Shown one piece after another: positions 31,672 through 42,107 of a stretch of 64,000 bases of DNA. The stretch spans positions 62,001-126,000 of the forward strand of contig JAULBX010032257.1 of NCBI GenBank assembly GCA_032358255.1, given 5' to 3'. The DNA is from Heterotrichella gracilis (lineage: Eukaryota > Sar > Xanthophyceae > Tribonematales > Xanthonemataceae). A program made the translations under genes and the position numbers. Below the pieces are notes generated by a model. That model was not told the origin of the DNA. It worked only from the letters and a program-made list of their open reading frames with translations, and searched no databases. The stretch's first letter is position 1. Each line of letters opens with the position of its first letter.

Positions 31672-34639
31672 CTAGGGTTCTTTGTCCCAGGTGGCGCCTG
31701 GTGGCCGCTGCTTGAACATGGGGCTGATGCGCACCAGGGCCGCGGCGGCGCTGAATCCCGCGAAATTCCCCAGGAGGGGCACCACGTCGTCTGTCCGGGT
31801 GACAATAGGCCCTATGCCGAAGTTGACAAACAGGGATCCCCACAGGGGGAAGAACAGCGCCACCCACACCCAGCGCCGCTTCACAAACCCTGCATGGGGC
31901 AAGGGCTGGGGTAAAGGTGGGGGTTGTAAGCCCTGCATGGGGTGAATGAACCCTACTTAGGGCAAGGGCAGTCGATGCACAGCAATCCCACACGACGGGA
32001 AGTGGATGTACCATCACCACCACCACCACCGCCCGTCCACATGCCCCTCTCCCCCCCCTCCTTACCCCCCCAACAACCCCCCAACCCGCCAGCGGCAACT
32101 TTACTTGAGACACCAAACACCCTCCCCCCCTCCCCCACCGCTCACCTTGCAGCTCCAGCAAACCCTCACCCTATGCTCCCCACCCACCACCCCACCCACC
32201 ACCCCACCCACCTTGTGACTCCAGCAGAGATGCAAACCCAATCACCAATCCCCTACCCACCACCTAACCCCCACCTTGCAGGTTTAGCAACCACCCCCTC
32301 CTCTCCCACTCCCCACCCTCATCTTGCGGCTAAAGCAGTGACGCGCCGCCCCCCGCATACTCCCCCCCACACACACCACCACGCACACACACCACTCCTC
32401 ACCTTGCGGCTCCAGCAGGGACGCGAACCCAAACACCAGCCCCCCCGCTATGGACGTCCCCAGGGTGAAGTAATACTGGTCGGCAGGCAGGCCGGGTACC
32501 ACCACACACCCTTTTTCGCGTGACAGGCAGTCCTCCAGCACAGCCATGGTGCTCATCACAGCAGAAGACTCGCCCTGGGGAAAGGGGGGCGGCTGATCAG
32601 CAAAGGCACAAAAGACAATTGCTGAGTAGTCAGTACCATGCGTTTTGGCTAGTAAATAAATAAATATCTACGCAGCCTGTCCTTGAACAGGCGCGTTGGA
32701 GGATTCTGGCTAGTACAAGTGTGCACAAAGTGAACACAATAAATGTATATACATTCTTTCTTGTTACAGTATTTTTATGGTCAAGGCAAACTTGCCGCAA
32801 GGAACTCATCACAGCAGAGGACTCACACCCAGGGGGAAGATTGTCCACTCAGAAAATGCATAAATGGGCAGAAAGCTGACCTACACATGCTTGATTATGC
32901 GGGAGCAGGCAAGGCAGCCATCACCCCAGCTCCAACGCCCACAAACCCTTGTAAACCCTCCACAACCCTTCGTATCTGCACCCGCACAGCAAACAGGCTG
33001 CCATTCTCCTGGCCCAAAACCCTACAACCCCATGAGGACCCTGCAACACTCTCCAAAAACCCTCCAAACCCTAACCCATCCCTGCTCCTGCACGAAGGAC
33101 ATGTTACCTCTGTCCTAGCCATAAACCCTACATAACCCTTACCTGTTCTCTCACATAGAACATGTTGCCAAATCGCGACTGCAGCTCCGAGAAAAAGGGC
33201 CTTCTCAGAAACCTCAGGGCCCCCTCCCCATAGTCGAAATACAGGATATTTGGGGAGGTGGGGTCCACAAGCACCACCACCGTGCGGGAGTCGGGTTTAA
33301 ATGCGGCCCGGATTTGGGTCCTCAGCGCCGGGGACATTGGGCCCACATTTGTGAAGAGGCGCACACGCCAGCCGGTGCGCCTGCGGCATAGGGTTCAGGG
33401 GTTTTGCTAGGGTTTTGTGGTGGTGCATGAATTAATGAGTTGTGCGGTGAGAGCTTGTTGGCTGGCACAGGTGCCAGCTGGGTGGGGTTTAGGGTTTGCG
33501 ATAGGGCTTGTGGCTGTGCATGGTTCAGCAGGGTGTGCAGCCAGGGATTGGTGCGCCAGCAGGGGTAGGATTTAGGATTTCATAGTGGAGTTGTCATGGC
33601 TGCCTAGGGTATGGCTAGGGTTTAGTGAATTCACAGAACTCGTGCACTCATCGGCAACGTGGCTGAGGGTATTCTGGCTTATGCCTCGAACAAGTTTTGC
33701 CCAGCAACTCGCGAGAGTATGCATAGGTTTCGAGTGTAGGGTTTGGGGAAATGCAAGGGTTTTGCAACGCACTGTTCTAGGCTCTCCAGATCTGTCTTGA
33801 GCTGGTCGATCTGCCCCTTGGGCACCACTCGGGCCAGGTCTATCTAAAAAACACACAAGAAAACCCTTAAGGAAAGTCTTAGAAGGCATACAGCCAAAAA
33901 CCTATACAAGGGCTTGGGTCTAGGCCACCAGCCAAGGAGTATACGTGGCGCTCATGAGTTTTTATACAAAGACATGCAGGCGTTCACATGGTGTGTATGC
34001 TGGTGTTCTAGTTTCAGAGTACACATGACCCTAGGGTGGAGGTGGCATGCATATGTGCCAGGTCGTGGCATGCGCACGCGCTATGGGTATCACAGGCACT
34101 GCACACTGGTTTCAGAGCACACTGGATATCATCAATCGCAGTGGCATGGCATGCTCACTGCTCATGCGGGTATGTAATGCATGCATATGCGGGTGGCAGG
34201 TCGCGGGCTCGTTGCACAGATGTACGCGCACCACTGTGGCGCCCAAGGGCAGGGGCTCCAAGGGGGGTGCTGCTAGGGTGTCGGCGTGCGCAAGGGGAGA
34301 GAATAGGAGCAGCCCCGAGAGGGCTACACCCGCCAGCTTGGCCGCAAGCCGCTGCTGGCTGGTGGTGGGTGGTGGCGGCTGGCTGCTGCTGCTGGTGGGT
34401 GGTGGTGGTGAATGGTGGTGGTGGGTGGCGGTGGGTGGCGAGGCGGTGGTGTGGTGGTGGGTGGTGGTGGGTGAGGTCCTTGGCAACCCGTGGGGCGGTG
34501 CTGGCGCTTGTCGCTGCCTTCTGATGTCTTGAAAAGGGTTGGAGTGTGCAGAGGTGAGCGGCCTGGTGGCGCAGGGGCGGGGGCGGGGGGGGGTTCGGTT
34601 GCCCATGGGGCGTGAGGTGGACGTCACTGCGGACGTCAT
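31672..34639 (-). CDS. TPM-domain thylakoid protein with lumen-targeting leader and C-terminal membrane helices
   Basis: Five exons in phase: 34639-34226, 33843-33773, 33380-33143, 32574-32403, 31889-31672, giving 370 residues. Residues 1-98 are a long Thr/His/Pro/Ser-rich leader. Residues 99-119 (KLAGVALSGLLLFSPLAHA) form a hydrophobic, twin-arginine-free thylakoid signal ending in AHA. A TPM-like region follows (GQIDQLKTDLESLEQRTGWR, TVVVLVDPTSPNILYFDYGE, PFFSELQSRFGNMFYVREQ), then CLSREKGCVV and two or three hydrophobic helices (FTLGTSIAGGLVFGFASLL, VWVALFFPLWGSLFVNFGIG, VPLLGNFAGFSAAAALV). The middle block matches the TPM fold of plant thylakoid proteins, so a role near the photosynthetic membrane is likely; the exact function is unknown to me. 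Helices after the lumenal domain would anchor it to the thylakoid. Introns carry arrays of exon-edge copies. Confidence 0.8.
32140..32436 (-). repeat. Array of ~60-bp copies of the TPM exon 4 end and donor
   Basis: The plus-strand motif CACCTTGCGGCTCCAGCAGG at the real exon end (32400) recurs in decayed form near 32142, 32210, 32271 and 32319 (CACCTTGCAGCTCCAGCA, CACCTTGTGACTCCAGCA, CACCTTGCAGGTTTAGCA, CATCTTGCGGCTAAAGCA). The last copy also keeps the following GACGCG. Most units keep the splice donor (reverse complement of ACCTTG). Confidence 0.88.
32795..32840 (-). repeat. Copy of TPM exon 4 start in the preceding intron
   Basis: ACTCATCACAGCAGAGGACT with CACACCCAGGGGGAA mirrors GCTCATCACAGCAGAAGACT, CGCCCTGGGGAAA at 32551-32582. 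Translated it reads ESSAVMSSL against ESSAVMSTM. Confidence 0.8.
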
Positions 34640-35423
34640 GGTCGGTGGTGGGGCGACAACCTATCGGCTTGGTAGGTATGAGGTCTCCACAAGCGGCTGG
34701 CTGTTTACCAGGTTGTAAGAGCAGGTGACGGGTGGTGGCTCACCGTGGTCACATGGCATGGCATGCAGCATGTTGCGGGGTGCGTTAGGAGCACTACAGG
34801 CTCAGGTACCTACTAGGTGGCTGGGTGCCGTTGGTGTGCAAGGTTGGGAGTGTGCTGTCGCGAGTTCTTTTTGCAGCCACGGTGAACCACGACGTAGCAT
34901 GAAAGGAGCGGTGGGCATAGAGGAGCGGTGGGCAGCCGCACGGTGGCCTGCAGGTCCGCCTTGTATATGCATGCATTGGGTTGCATGCATGTGTTTGCTC
35001 GTGTATTGTGACCGCTTGGTTCAGGTATTTTGGTCCACGCAACAATACAAATGTCGATACGGTACCTGTAGTGCCATTGCTGGTCTTTGTGAGTGCGCTG
35101 CGTGTCGTGTTCGCTGCTGAAGGGTTTCGGAGGGTTTGCAGTGCATGCACCGTTTCGGCCACCACCACTTTAAACCTAGGTCCCTCCCAGTGGTACAGAC
35201 ACGATGCTGGCTTAGGTCAGGGTATTTATTGCAAAGTTGCTGGCTCAAGCCCTTTTGGGTCATTCTGTGAGTGGTATCTGTGGGACTGGGCTTCGCGAGG
35301 AGGTTCATGTTGCGGGGCCTTTCGAGTGTGTTTGTGGGGCAGACATGTGCTGCCAGTAGCGTAGCAACGCGGTACCTGCGAGCTGAGTTTGCTACAACTC
35401 ACTGCCGACAACCATACACGACG
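34640..35423. other. Divergent intergenic region
   Basis: Shared upstream region of the TPM gene (minus) and the HIBCH gene (plus). No gene seen. It contains a double ATGCATGC motif at 34966-34991. Confidence 0.5.
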
Positions 35424-38400
35424 ATGGCAGGGACGAATGGCACAGACGAGGTAAACTCACTGTGGGGCCATATCCCATTGGTGCTTACAGGACCCTATGT
35501 TACCAAGTCTTAGTCTCAGTCCACCATAAGACAGCTCACAGCCACCACCTCAACCACCCAAATTTATGCCGCTCAGCAGCCAGCCAATAATCCAACCAGT
35601 CACTCGCTCACTGGTGCAACCTGTGTTGTCCCAGGTTCTCTCCTCGGTGACCCCCCCAGTTGCCACGGCTACCCTCAACAGGTAGGTGATAGCCAAGCCC
35701 TGCCAGCCTGTTTCATTAAGCTTGCCCCTGCTCATATACCCGAGCTGGTATACCCTAGGGTTTTGGGTGCAACATCTTGCTGAGATCCTTCCTGGTTCTT
35801 GTGCAGGCCAAAAGCGCTCAACTCGCTGAGTACAAGCATGGTAAGATGGGGCACAACCCTAAACCCTAAACCCTAAAACCTAGTACAAGCATGGTAAGAT
35901 GGGGCACAGCCAAGCTATAACCCCCCGCCTGACACTAGACACCCTGTGGCCATGCAACCCTGTCCACTGGTGCATCCCATGCAGCTGTACCCATCGTGTC
36001 CCGTGCAACAAAACTGCCACAAAACCTATGAAACCCTAAAACCCCTAAATATAAACCTGACCCTTGTCCCAACCCCTCCCATGGTGGAGTCAGTGATGGG
36101 GGTGTACAGCCGCTGAACTGGCACAAACCCTATGGAAACCCTACACCCCTGAACAAAAACCCTAAACTCTGTACCACCTTATGTCCCAGGTGGAGTCTGT
36201 GATGGAGCTGTACAGCCGCTGGGACCAGGACGAGGCAGTACGGTGCATCCTGCTGAAGAGCAGCTCGGAAAAGGTGCATTTTCAGACCCTAAAACCCGCA
36301 ACACTCCACAGTACCAAACGTCAACAAGAACACTTATGAAGCCAGATAGAGGTGTGACATTTCGGCTGCTGCGACCACCCAACATGTTAGGTTACAGTAC
36401 ATACCCTTTTAATTATGGTATAGGCCTTTATGAAGACCATTGCCCTCCAATAAAATGGTACATGGAACATTGGCAAGCAATAAAATAGTACGTACAGTAT
36501 CAAAACGCCTGAGCATTTATGGTTTGAGTTCTCATTCTCGCCTGCGCGCAGGCCTTTTGTGCGGGAGGTGATGTGAAGACCATTGCCCAGCAGGCGCACG
36601 CAAGGGAGTATGAGCCAGCGGTCACGTGAGTGCAAGCCAACCGTTGACCCGCCTGCCTGCCTAAAGGACTGTGTTCAAATGACTGTGGTTCATGCCCTAG
36701 TTGTGAATGGGATTGAGAATGGGATCGGCACCCTTATGATGAGTATGACTCGTGCAAGTACTCAAGCTCATATGTTAACCTCAGCCTGTTTTTCAGCTCC
36801 TTGTACCAGATGAAGTACTAGCCATCTTCCAGCTCCCCCCACGTGGCCATCCTGCGCGGCATCACCATGGGAGGTGGATGCGGCATACTCCAGCGATAGA
36901 AAAAAAAACCTTTCCCCATTCAACCCCAAACAGGGCTCTTTTTCTGCATCAGAAAACCCTCTTCCCACACCAATTCCAATAGGTTTTTCAGGCGCGAGTA
37001 CCAGATGAACTACGCCATCTCCCAGCTGCGCACCCCCCGCGTGGCCATCCTGCACGACATCACCATGGGGATCGGATGCGGCATATTCCAGCCTTGGAAA
37101 AACATTCCTTACCCCATCAACCCTATAATGTTTCCGCACCATAAAACCCCCTCCCAGACACAAATTCCAATAGGTTTTTCAGGCGCGAGTACCAGATGAA
37201 CTACGCCATCTCCCAGCTGCGCACCCCCCATGTGGCCATCCTGCACGGCATCACAACGGGGGGCCGAGTGCAGCATACTCCAGTTTTGAAACAATGGCCT
37301 TCCCCATTTAAACCCAAACAGGGCTGATTTACCGCACCATAAAACTTCCTCCCACACCAATTCCCAATAGGTTTTTCAGGCGCGAGTACCAGATGAACTA
37401 CGCCATCTCCCAGCTGCGCACCCCCCACGTGGCCATCCTGCACGGCATCACCATGGGGGGCGGCTGCGGCATCTCGGTGCACGGCAGGTTCAGGGTGGCC
37501 ACAGAAAAGACGCTGTACGCCATGCCAGAGTGCGCGATCGGGCTGTTTCCGGATGTCGGGGCGTCCTATTTCCTCCCCCGCCTGACCTTCCCCCAGCTTG
37601 GACTGTACCTTGGGCTCACAGGGACCAGGCTGAAAGGTGGGGTGTGAAATCTTAGCCCTTCACTTGCTGTTTTGTGGGTGGTAAGGCAGATTTTCCACAG
37701 GGTTGCAAGCAGTGGGGGCGATGTGTGCCATGCCGGAGTGCGCCATTGGGCTTTGATGGTTGCAGATTTCAGACATTTGATGAATGAATTTCCAACCCCA
37801 AAACCACGTTTCCCTGCTACAGGCATCGCAGTGAAGGAGGCGGGCATCGCCACGCACTACATCCCCTCCTCCCGCCTCCAAACCCTGGAGCAGGGTTTAC
37901 ACGCCCTGGGCCCCTCCACAGCCCCCGACACCGCCATCGAACACCTGCTGGGATCTCTAGAAGAGCATGCGGGGCCCAGCGAGTTTGCCGAATCATTTGA
38001 GCAAATAGACCGGCATTTCTCGGGTGCCAGCGTCGAGGCCATTTACGCCTCCCTTGAGGCGGGGGTGGGGGATGATGACCCCTGGTGTGCGCATGCGCTG
38101 GATGGGCTGAGGAAGGGGTCGCCGCTGTCGCAAAAGGTGGGTAGGGAGTCGAAAAACCTTTGGCTGGACTTTCAGATAACCTCTTGACGAGGGTAGCGGT
38201 ATATCCTATGCCTTGCACGCTATGCACCCTAAGCAGAATCAATCGGCCTATCTCTAGGGGCCTTTTATGCCTCCTTTGAGGCCCTGCACCACTTGTGATC
38301 CCCCCACCCCACAACCACATGGCTCACAGCTGGAGGAGCTGCAGTGTGGTGTGGGGATCCCCACATCCGGACGGGCCTGGTGACGGTACTTAAAATTCCT

Positions 38401-39050
38401 GTGATACCCCCACCCCACCCCACCCAGCACCCCACCCCCACCTCCTTTAACCCCCCCTGCGCAGGTCACATTTTTGGAGCTGCAGTGTGGTGTGGGGATC
38501 CCCACATCCGGATGGGCCTGGTGACGGTATTTAATAATCCAAAACCCTAATAATAATATTAAAAAACTGCGCAGGTCACATTTGAGGAGCTGCAGCGAGG
38601 CGCGGGCATGAGCCTGCGGGAGTGCCTTGTGATGGAGAACCGCATCGTGAATCACATGGTGCTGGGGCCATCGGACTTCTACGAGGGGGTGCGTGCGGCG
38701 CTCATTGACAAGGACGCAAGCCCAAGGTGGGTGGGTACTGATGGTGGTGTGTGGAGTGAGTGGTGGTGGGTGGGGAAGGGCGGTGGGGTGTGGCGGTTGG
38801 TGGTGCCCTGTGATGGAGAACCGCATCGTGAACCACATCGAGCCTATTACCCTATTCCCAAGTTATGTAAACACAATGTACCTCCCGTTGCTCAACCTCC
38901 TCCTCCCCCCCCCTGTGCACCCGCAGGTGGTCCCATGGGTCTGTGGCGGAGGTACCTCCCCATGAGGTGGAACGGTTCTTCGCCCCCTTGCCCCCGCACG
39001 CTGAGCTGGCGCTGCCCCAGGCCCGCCAGCTGCCGCAGTCTCGCCTGTGA
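35424..39050 (+). CDS. HIBCH: 3-hydroxyisobutyryl-CoA hydrolase (CHY1/HIBCH type), peroxisomal
   Basis: Hydrolyses 3-hydroxyisobutyryl-CoA in valine breakdown. Nine exons in phase: 35424-35450, 35635-35681, 35807-35840, 36190-36273, 36552-36625, 37380-37636, 37823-38136, 38575-38726, 38927-39050, giving 370 residues, normal for the family. Crotonase-fold signatures include [52 protein letters not shown] (oxyanion loop, ~115-117), [14 protein letters not shown] with the family's catalytic Glu and Asp (E139, D147), then [20 protein letters not shown]. The protein ends SRL, a type 1 peroxisome signal, as plant CHY1 enzymes end in a PTS1. Exon 1 is only 9 codons (MAGTNGTDE), chosen because its donor and phase join straight to the conserved TLNRP block. 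Exon 6 is the last of four tandem copies. Confidence 0.93.
35878..35912 (+). repeat. Copy of HIBCH exon 3 end and donor
   Basis: GTACAAGCATGGTAAGATGG then GGCACA at 35882-35907 duplicates 35830-35855, which spans the exon 3 donor. The two copies are separated by CCCTAAA repeats. Confidence 0.9.
36065..36115 (+). repeat. Copy of HIBCH exon 4 start
   Basis: GGTGGAGTCAGTGATGGGGG and TGTACAGCCGCTGAACTGG copy GGTGGAGTCTGTGATGGAGC, TGTACAGCCGCTGGGACC at 36189-36224, with a stop replacing the Trp codon. Confidence 0.88.
36790..37377 (+). repeat. Three tandem ~195-bp copies of HIBCH exon 6 start plus its intron
   Basis: Units start near 36793, 36985 and 37180, before the real exon at 37380. Each contains the exon segment ([15 protein letters not shown] and [10 protein letters not shown] or a decayed version) followed by an intron piece ending in AATAGGTTTTTCAGGCGCG (absent in the first). 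Copies 2 and 3 are close to the real exon. Copy 1 has a stop (YQMKY then TAG). Confidence 0.95.
37700..37760 (+). repeat. Copy of part of HIBCH exon 6
   Basis: TGTGCCATGCCGGAGTGCGC and CATTGGGCTTTGATGG copy TACGCCATGCCAGAGTGCGC, GATCGGGCTGTTTCCGG (37517-37555), the segment encoding the catalytic-site MPE. Confidence 0.85.
38325..38560 (+). repeat. Two tandem copies of a segment overlapping HIBCH exon 8 start
   Basis: GAGCTGCAGTGTGGTGTGG, GGATCCCCACATCCGGA and GGGCCTGGTGACGGTA occur at 38335-38387 and 38478-38530. Both resemble the beginning of exon 8 (TTTGAGGAGCTGCAGCGAGG), and the second is preceded by CGCAGGTCACATTT as is the exon itself. A further copy of the exon's middle (TGATGGAGAACCGCATCGTG) lies at 38812-38840. 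Confidence 0.88.
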
Positions 39051-39059
39051 CCTGGCAAC

Positions 39060-39150
39060 ACGTGTGGTGGTGGTGGTGGTGGTGGCGGTGGTGGTGGTGG
39101 CGGTGGTGGTGGTGGCGGTGGCGGTGTGGCGGTGGCGGTGGTGGTGGGTT
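39060..39150 (+). repeat. GGT/GGC trinucleotide repeat in the HIBCH 3' flank
   Basis: About 28 GGT units with GGC interruptions start ten bases after the HIBCH stop codon, so they are probably in the 3' UTR. Confidence 0.85.
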
Positions 39151-39891
39151 TTTCACGTACTTACGGCTGTAATTACACCTGCCAGTCAGAACTGTTCATT
39201 TGTTCAACTATTCAACTGTTCAATTGAAAAGGAACAAGACAGGGGGTTTGGAAGCCTAGCAACCCAGAGTGTGTATCCTACTTGGAAGGAAAGCGTGGTG
39301 CTTTCCTGACCAGCCTATTTCCGCCCAGATGAACCCTAGAGCAATGATACGAGAACTGGGGTTTAAAAGTGCACTTCAGAACTGTTTGTGTGGTAAAAAC
39401 CTGCAGTTTATATGACAGAACCCTATGGGCTGCACCTAAAAAAGCATGCAGTGGGGATCCACAGCATGCTTACTGTCATGCTTACAGGTCAACTTCACCG
39501 GTAAATGGTGCTGTAGGCCTCAGAAGTTATCTTGTTTATGGTGCTACAAAGGAAGGCTGAACCGAAAGTACGAAGTATTGAGTGCACATGTGCCTTGACC
39601 CAAGGCATTTGTCATTGGTTCTCCCCTGTTCGCTGTCCTCTACATAACCAGCACATAACCCAGTGCAGATAAACATACAGCTAAGCTGCTCCATAAGGCG
39701 CTATCTCGCGCACATAAAACTGCTGACTGGCGCTAACCCAGCCAATTCCACGTCGCTTCTCTTGGAACCATGTCTTGTGGGTGATTCTTCTGGTGCACAT
39801 GCATGCATGCGTGTGCTGAATGTCATACGCTACAGCCATCGGCAGATACACACCTGTCGCCGCGCGAAGCGGGAAGCGGCTCATCAGCGCT
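39151..39891. other. Intergenic region before the DsbA-like gene
   Basis: No gene or clear regulatory element recognised. ATGCATGCATGC lies at 39798-39810, about 90 bases before the next start codon. Confidence 0.5.
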
Positions 39892-42107
39892 ATGGCGCCA
39901 AACGGCAGCAAAGTGGTGAAGATAGACGTTGTCAGTGACGCCGTGTGGTAAGTGACTGCTCTGAGTTTCAGCGGCATGCAACCGCTGCATACGATCATAC
40001 ACCTGTGCTCCAGTGCGTGCCTGTCGTCACCCGCCTAGGACGTGTAACCTTGGGCAGGGTTTTACAAGAAATTTGTTAGTTCTCTAGCCAGTTGGACGCA
40101 CCCCCTTGCCATCCAAGGTGGCATCCCCACCGCTTCGCATGCCTTTCTCCAGCCATCATCTCTTTTTCCCACACACCCGGTGCCCCACTAAGAGTGGTAC
40201 CTCTCGCTGTAACTCTGCACTGACTGCATACACGCTCCACTTCCAGCTCTCTGGCAGCTGACACAAGACTAGATTCCCATCACTCCCAACGCCTGTTCCC
40301 TTGCTTTTGTCCGCGTTTCTGTGTGTTTCATACTCAAACAAATATAAGCTGTCTTTTTATTTTTTCACCCCGCAGCCCCTGGTGCTATGTCGGTAAGAAG
40401 TGCTTGGGAGACCGCCATCAGCAAGTACACATTGCAAAAAATACAAAAATAAAGTACTTTCTTTTCCCCACAGCCCCTGGTGCTACGTGGGCAAAAAGCG
40501 GCTGGAGACCGCCATCAGCAGGTACACAGGGGATGCCACCTTCCAAGTGGAGTGGCACCCCTACTTCCTAAACCCTAACGCACCCGCCGAGGGTGTCAAC
40601 AAGCTGGACTACTACAAGCAGAAGTTCGGGGAAGCCCGAGTGCAGCAGATGCTACCAGCCATGACGGTGCGCATGCACCCCATACCCCCTTACACACAGA
40701 TGGTACCGCATGAGACCGCTTATCACCTCCCACTGCAACACACATGGTAGTTTGTTCCTCCATGCCCCTTCACAGGCAGATGGTTTTTGCACAAGGTTTG
40801 CATGTTATAAGCGCCCACGTGCAGTGGCACTGCACCACCCTGCACTTTACGACCACATATCCACACCCGCAGGGTACCAAAACCCTAACCGCTGGCACCG
40901 TAAACCCTAACTTTTCTCCGCAAAACCCTAATTCCAGGAGACGTTCCGCCAGGAGGGCTTGTCCTATACCATGGATGGCAAGACTGGCAGCACCCTCAAC
41001 GCGCACCGACTGCTGTCCCTGGCTGGCAAACAAGGCCTGGACAAGCAAAATGCGCTGGCTGAGCAGCTGTTCAGCGCCTACTTCACACAGGTGGGAAACC
41101 CTAGGGTAGGGTAAATGGGGATAAGGCTGCAGTGCCTACTTCGCACAGTTGGGAAACCCTAGCGTAGGGTATGTGGCGAATTGTGTGAAGCGCCTGGTTC
41201 GCACAGGTGGGAGGGTGGGAAACTTCAAGAAACCCTAGATTATGGTATATGGGGATTGGGGTTCCGCGCCCTTCCACGTCCACTTCACATTGGTAGAAGG
41301 GTGGGAAACCCTAGGGTAGGGTATGTGGGGATTGGGCTAAGCGCCCACTTTACACAGGTGAAATGGAAACCTCGGGTGCATGGGTTCAGCGCCTATTTTA
41401 CGCAGTTGTGAGGAAAGCCCTAGGGTAGTGTCCACGGACCTTGCGGTGTGCAGAGACGCCATGCATGTGTGGGTAATTCTGAGAAGTAGATTGACCCCTG
41501 CCCCCTCTCCATTCCAAGCTGTGTGGCTTTGACAATACCATTTCCCCCTTAGTCCAAGCTGTGTGTTATTGACGCTGCCGTTTCCCCCCTGCAGGGCAAG
41601 TTCATCAACGACCCCCAGGTGCTGCTGGAGGCGGCACAGGCTGCGGGGGTGGAGGGTGCGGAGGAGGTGCTGAACAACCCCCAGCTGGAGAGGGAGGAGG
41701 TGGTGCAAAGCGCACGAGATGCATCCGCTCGCAGCATCAGTGGGGTGCCGCACTTCACAATCAACAGCAGGTAGGAGGGTTTTCTTGGTGTACACTCTTT
41801 TGTCTGACCTATGTCGCTTGGTAAACAATAACTTAATAAAAAATTGAATGATAAGGAATAAATAACTGAATGGGGGTAATCAATTTAGTAAATGAATATC
41901 CTTTTACTGCCTGGTCCTGACCTACGCACCTGGTAAGGAACAGGGTGCGGGGATGCCCATTGTCACTGTCCCGCACCCTTCCCATGGGATCCCGGCAGTC
42001 CCAAGTTTCGTGTGTGGATGCTCATTCTTGCTTTTCGTGATTGCAGGTACAGCCTGTCGGGGGCGCAGGACCCCAGCGCCTTCCTCAAGGTGTTTGAAAA
42101 GGTGTAG
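39892..42107 (+). CDS. DsbA/FrnE-family thiol oxidoreductase
   Basis: Thioredoxin-fold oxidoreductase of the DSBA-like (2-hydroxychromene-2-carboxylate isomerase / FrnE) family. Five exons in phase: 39892-39947, 40474-40666, 40938-41090, 41595-41770, 42047-42107, giving 212 residues, the usual size. The active site CPWC (19-22) spans the first splice junction (GTG TG|C CCC TGG). It is followed by YVGKKRLETAI, FQVEWHPYFLNP, the helical insertion GLSYTMDGKTGSTLNAHRLL, EQLFSAYFTQGKFINDPQVL, and the cis-proline loop ISGVPHFTIN, all family landmarks. No targeting signal is evident, so it is probably cytosolic. The start is the ATG directly before the conserved KVVKIDVVSDAVCPWCY. The substrate is unknown. 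An upstream exon 2 copy and an intron 3 array of exon-edge copies are notable. Confidence 0.92.
40370..40436 (+). repeat. Copy of DsbA exon 2 start with acceptor
   Basis: CGCAGCCCCTGGTGCTATG, TCGGTAAGAAG and GACCGCCATCAGCAAGTACA copy the real exon start at 40471-40535. Relative to the real exon it has a 1-bp insertion after AAG (TGCTTGGGAG for CGGCTGGAG), so splicing to it would shift frame. It is 101 bases upstream. Confidence 0.92.
41100..41425 (+). repeat. Array of about five copies of DsbA exon 3 end and donor
   Basis: The real exon end TTCAGCGCCTACTTCACACAG|GTGGGAAACCCTAG (41070-41103) recurs near 41131-41170, 41189-41235, 41265-41320, 41338-41370 and 41387-41425 (e.g. CAGTGCCTACTTCGCACAG, AAGCGCCCACTTTACACAG, CAGCGCCTATTTTACGCAG). 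Most copies are followed by GGGAAACCCTAGGGTAGGGTA, a telomere-like motif. Confidence 0.92.

Noticed and set aside
32140-32345. CRISPR-like regularly spaced repeat
   Set aside because: The units are decayed copies of an exon border in a eukaryotic intron. Spacers are also repetitive and there are no cas genes.
36985-37290. Extra HIBCH exon copies as genuine additional exons
   Set aside because: Only the last copy continues into the catalytic MPE/FPDVG segment and the next donor. The others lack it or carry changes, so I annotate them as repeats pending transcript data.
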